The notes under the pieces were generated by a model. It did not search any database and was not told the origin of the DNA. It saw only the letters and a list, made by a program, of their open reading frames with translations. From Maribellus maritimus (lineage in GTDB: Bacteria > Bacteroidota > Bacteroidia > Bacteroidales > Prolixibacteraceae): a DNA stretch of 64,000 bases. The translations under genes and the position numbers were made by a program. How positions within the stretch are numbered: the stretch's first letter is position 1; every line of letters starts with the position of its first letter. Shown here piece by piece: positions 63,137 to 64,000 of this stretch. Location: contig NZ_JAIKLE010000011.1 in the NCBI RefSeq assembly GCF_022267315.1, positions 62,001 through 126,000 of the forward strand. Reading direction: 5' to 3'.

Positions 63137-63284
63137 AGACTATTGTTTGCCTAAATTTAGTTTTTATTCAAATGATAAAAAACTATTCGCCATAATGATT
63201 GTTAAATAGACAAATGAAATTAAAAACGATAAAATAGCAGAGTATCTCATCTTATTTTTAAAGTTTCATAAATAAAATCGTTTA

Positions 63285-63319
63285 TTTGTTTTCATTTTAA
63301 AAAAATATTTTCATATTTG
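63285..63319 (+). promoter_or_regulatory. Promoter of the leuA operon
   Basis: TTTG at 63285-63288 and CATATTTG at 63312-63319 (7 of 8 to TAnnTTTG), with a 23-base spacer. The start site would be near 63326, which gives a leader of about 220 bases with the attenuator elements. Confidence 0.55.
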
Positions 63320-63341
63320 CAGCAAATCGTAAGCAAAACGA

Positions 63342-63413
63342 ATGAAAAACACGATTAACATATCAATTCTTAGCCTAATTCTAGGTATTATTCTTCTAAT
63401 TAAGAAGAAATGA
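63342..63413 (+). CDS. Leader peptide of the leucine operon attenuator
   Basis: A 23-codon frame, ATG to TGA, encoding MKNTINISILSLILGIIL then LIKKK. Seven Ile and five Leu codons (all Leu codons CTA or CTT) occupy residues 5-20. There is no Val codon. Its stop codon overlaps the 5' arm of the antiterminator. A ribosome that reaches the stop would block that arm; one stalled for Ile- or Leu-tRNA would leave it free. This is the layout of a branched-chain amino-acid leader peptide. A short membrane peptide is a less likely alternative. Confidence 0.8.
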   Translation: MKNTINISILSLILGIILLIKKK

Positions 63414-63462
63414 GAATGGTGTGTTATTAAAAGATATTTGGAAAAAGTGAAGCCATTCTCAT
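63410..63462 (+). promoter_or_regulatory. Antiterminator hairpin of the leuA leader
   Basis: The arm 63410-63419 (atgagaatgg) pairs perfectly over 10 bases with 63453-63462. The 3' arm is shared with the 5' arm of the terminator at 63451-63477, so only one of the two can form. Confidence 0.75.
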
Positions 63463-63482
63463 CATAAGAGGGTGGCTTTTTT
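63451..63482 (+). terminator. Intrinsic terminator (attenuator) before leuA
   Basis: The arm agccattctc (63451-63460) pairs with gagggtggct (63468-63477) over 10 bases, two of them G-T pairs, with a seven-base loop. A run of six T (63477-63482) follows. It lies 66 bases before the leuA start and should stop transcription when Ile and Leu are plentiful. Confidence 0.85.
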
Positions 63483-63547
63483 CATGTGAAGCATTTGACA
63501 GAGAAATTAAAGAAAAATAAATTTCAAATAATAAATTACAGATTACC

Positions 63548-64000
63548 ATGAGTGACAGACTTTACATTTTCGACACAACTTTGAGGGACGGAGAACAGGT
63601 TCCGGGTTGCCAGTTGAACACAGTGGAAAAGATTGAAGTCGCCAAAGCATTGCAGGAGTTGGGAGTCGACATTATTGAAGCAGGATTCCCCATCTCAAGC
63701 CCTGGTGATTTCGAATCGGTAGTTGAGATTTCAAAAGCGGTTACATGGCCAACAATTTGTGCCCTGACCCGCGCAGTAAAAAAAGATATTGATGTTGCTG
63801 CTGAATCACTAAAATACGCAAAAAAAGGACGTATTCACACAGGGATTGGAACATCAGATTTTCACATCTACCACAAACTAAACTCGAATCCGGAACAAAT
63901 AATTGAACGGGGAGTTGAAGCTGTAAAATATGCAAAAAAGTTCGTTGAAGATGTTGAGTTTTATGCTGAAGATGCAGGCCGAACAGAAAACGAATACCTG
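63548..64000 (+). CDS. leuA: 2-isopropylmalate synthase, C-terminus beyond window edge
   Basis: An ATG at 63548 opens 151 codons that run off the right edge. The product begins with the HMGL-like TIM barrel: [15 protein letters not shown] at about 7-21 with the metal-binding Asp and Arg, [10 protein letters not shown], and [10 protein letters not shown]. It condenses acetyl-CoA with 2-ketoisovalerate, the first step of leucine synthesis. The T-L-R-D-G-E-Q-x-P-G motif is shared with citramalate and homocitrate synthases, but the Ile/Leu leader upstream supports leuA. It is controlled by the attenuator described above. Confidence 0.85.
   Translation, partial: MSDRLYIFDTTLRDGEQVPGCQLNTVEKIEVAKALQELGVDIIEAGFPISSPGDFESVVEISKAVTWPTICALTRAVKKDIDVAAESLKYAKKGRIHTGIGTSDFHIYHKLNSNPEQIIERGVEAVKYAKKFVEDVEFYAEDAGRTENEYL

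Overview
The window is chromosomal DNA of a member of the Bacteroidota, probably of the Bacteroidales/Marinilabiliales side. The evidence is two SusC/SusD pairs, six-bladed-propeller lipoproteins, LytS/LytTR signalling, DUF5063, promoter boxes of the TAnnTTTG type, little use of Shine-Dalgarno sites and an AT-rich sequence. The genus is not certain. I see no rRNA, tRNA, CRISPR array, transposase, integrase or phage gene.

1-7.0 kb (minus strand): a lipoprotein cut by the left edge, then three tandem six-bladed-propeller lipoproteins. The third is interrupted by one in-frame TAA. An RND-type inner-membrane pump follows, with no adaptor or outer-membrane partner in view.

7.2-40.2 kb: a large glycan-utilisation region built as two divergent operons around an 880-base intergenic region. 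The minus-strand arm, in transcription order, has a multi-pass membrane protein, SusC, SusD, a three-domain metallophosphoesterase, a DUF3748 propeller lipoprotein, a PHP-domain lipoprotein, and a propeller plus helical-barrel protein. A terminator follows that gene. Then come a GH28-like beta-helix enzyme, a DUF2961/GH172-like enzyme, a second propeller plus helical-barrel protein, two more calcineurin-type phosphoesterases, an FHS sugar transporter and a BNR/sialidase-fold enzyme. The plus-strand arm has a PKD lipoprotein, a second SusC/SusD pair, a PqaA-type alpha/beta hydrolase and a neutral-ceramidase-like hydrolase. Together they look like outer-membrane capture, periplasmic or surface cleavage, and uptake of a glycan. 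Three metallophosphoesterases plus a PHP protein suggest that the substrate carries phosphate; this is inference. Neither arm contains a hybrid two-component or sigma/anti-sigma regulator.

40.2-46.3 kb: a LytTR response regulator and three tandem membrane kinases, the last of which lacks the phospho-acceptor histidine. Then a cluster of strong hairpins, a small secreted protein and a lipoprotein of unknown function.

46.3-63.1 kb: housekeeping genes. On the minus strand are cysH, an RlmI-type methyltransferase, a 3'-5' exonuclease, a DUF5063 protein and recQ. On the plus strand are guaB, three consecutive parvulin/SurA-type chaperone proteins, a MoxR ATPase and an OstA-like protein, an envelope-biogenesis set. 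On the minus strand again are an alkyl-DHAP-synthase-like flavoprotein and glpD.

63.2-64 kb: the start of leuA, preceded by a complete-looking transcription attenuator: promoter, a 23-residue Ile/Leu-rich leader peptide, an antiterminator and an overlapping intrinsic terminator. Together with the propeller/helical-barrel proteins, this is the most interesting element in the window.
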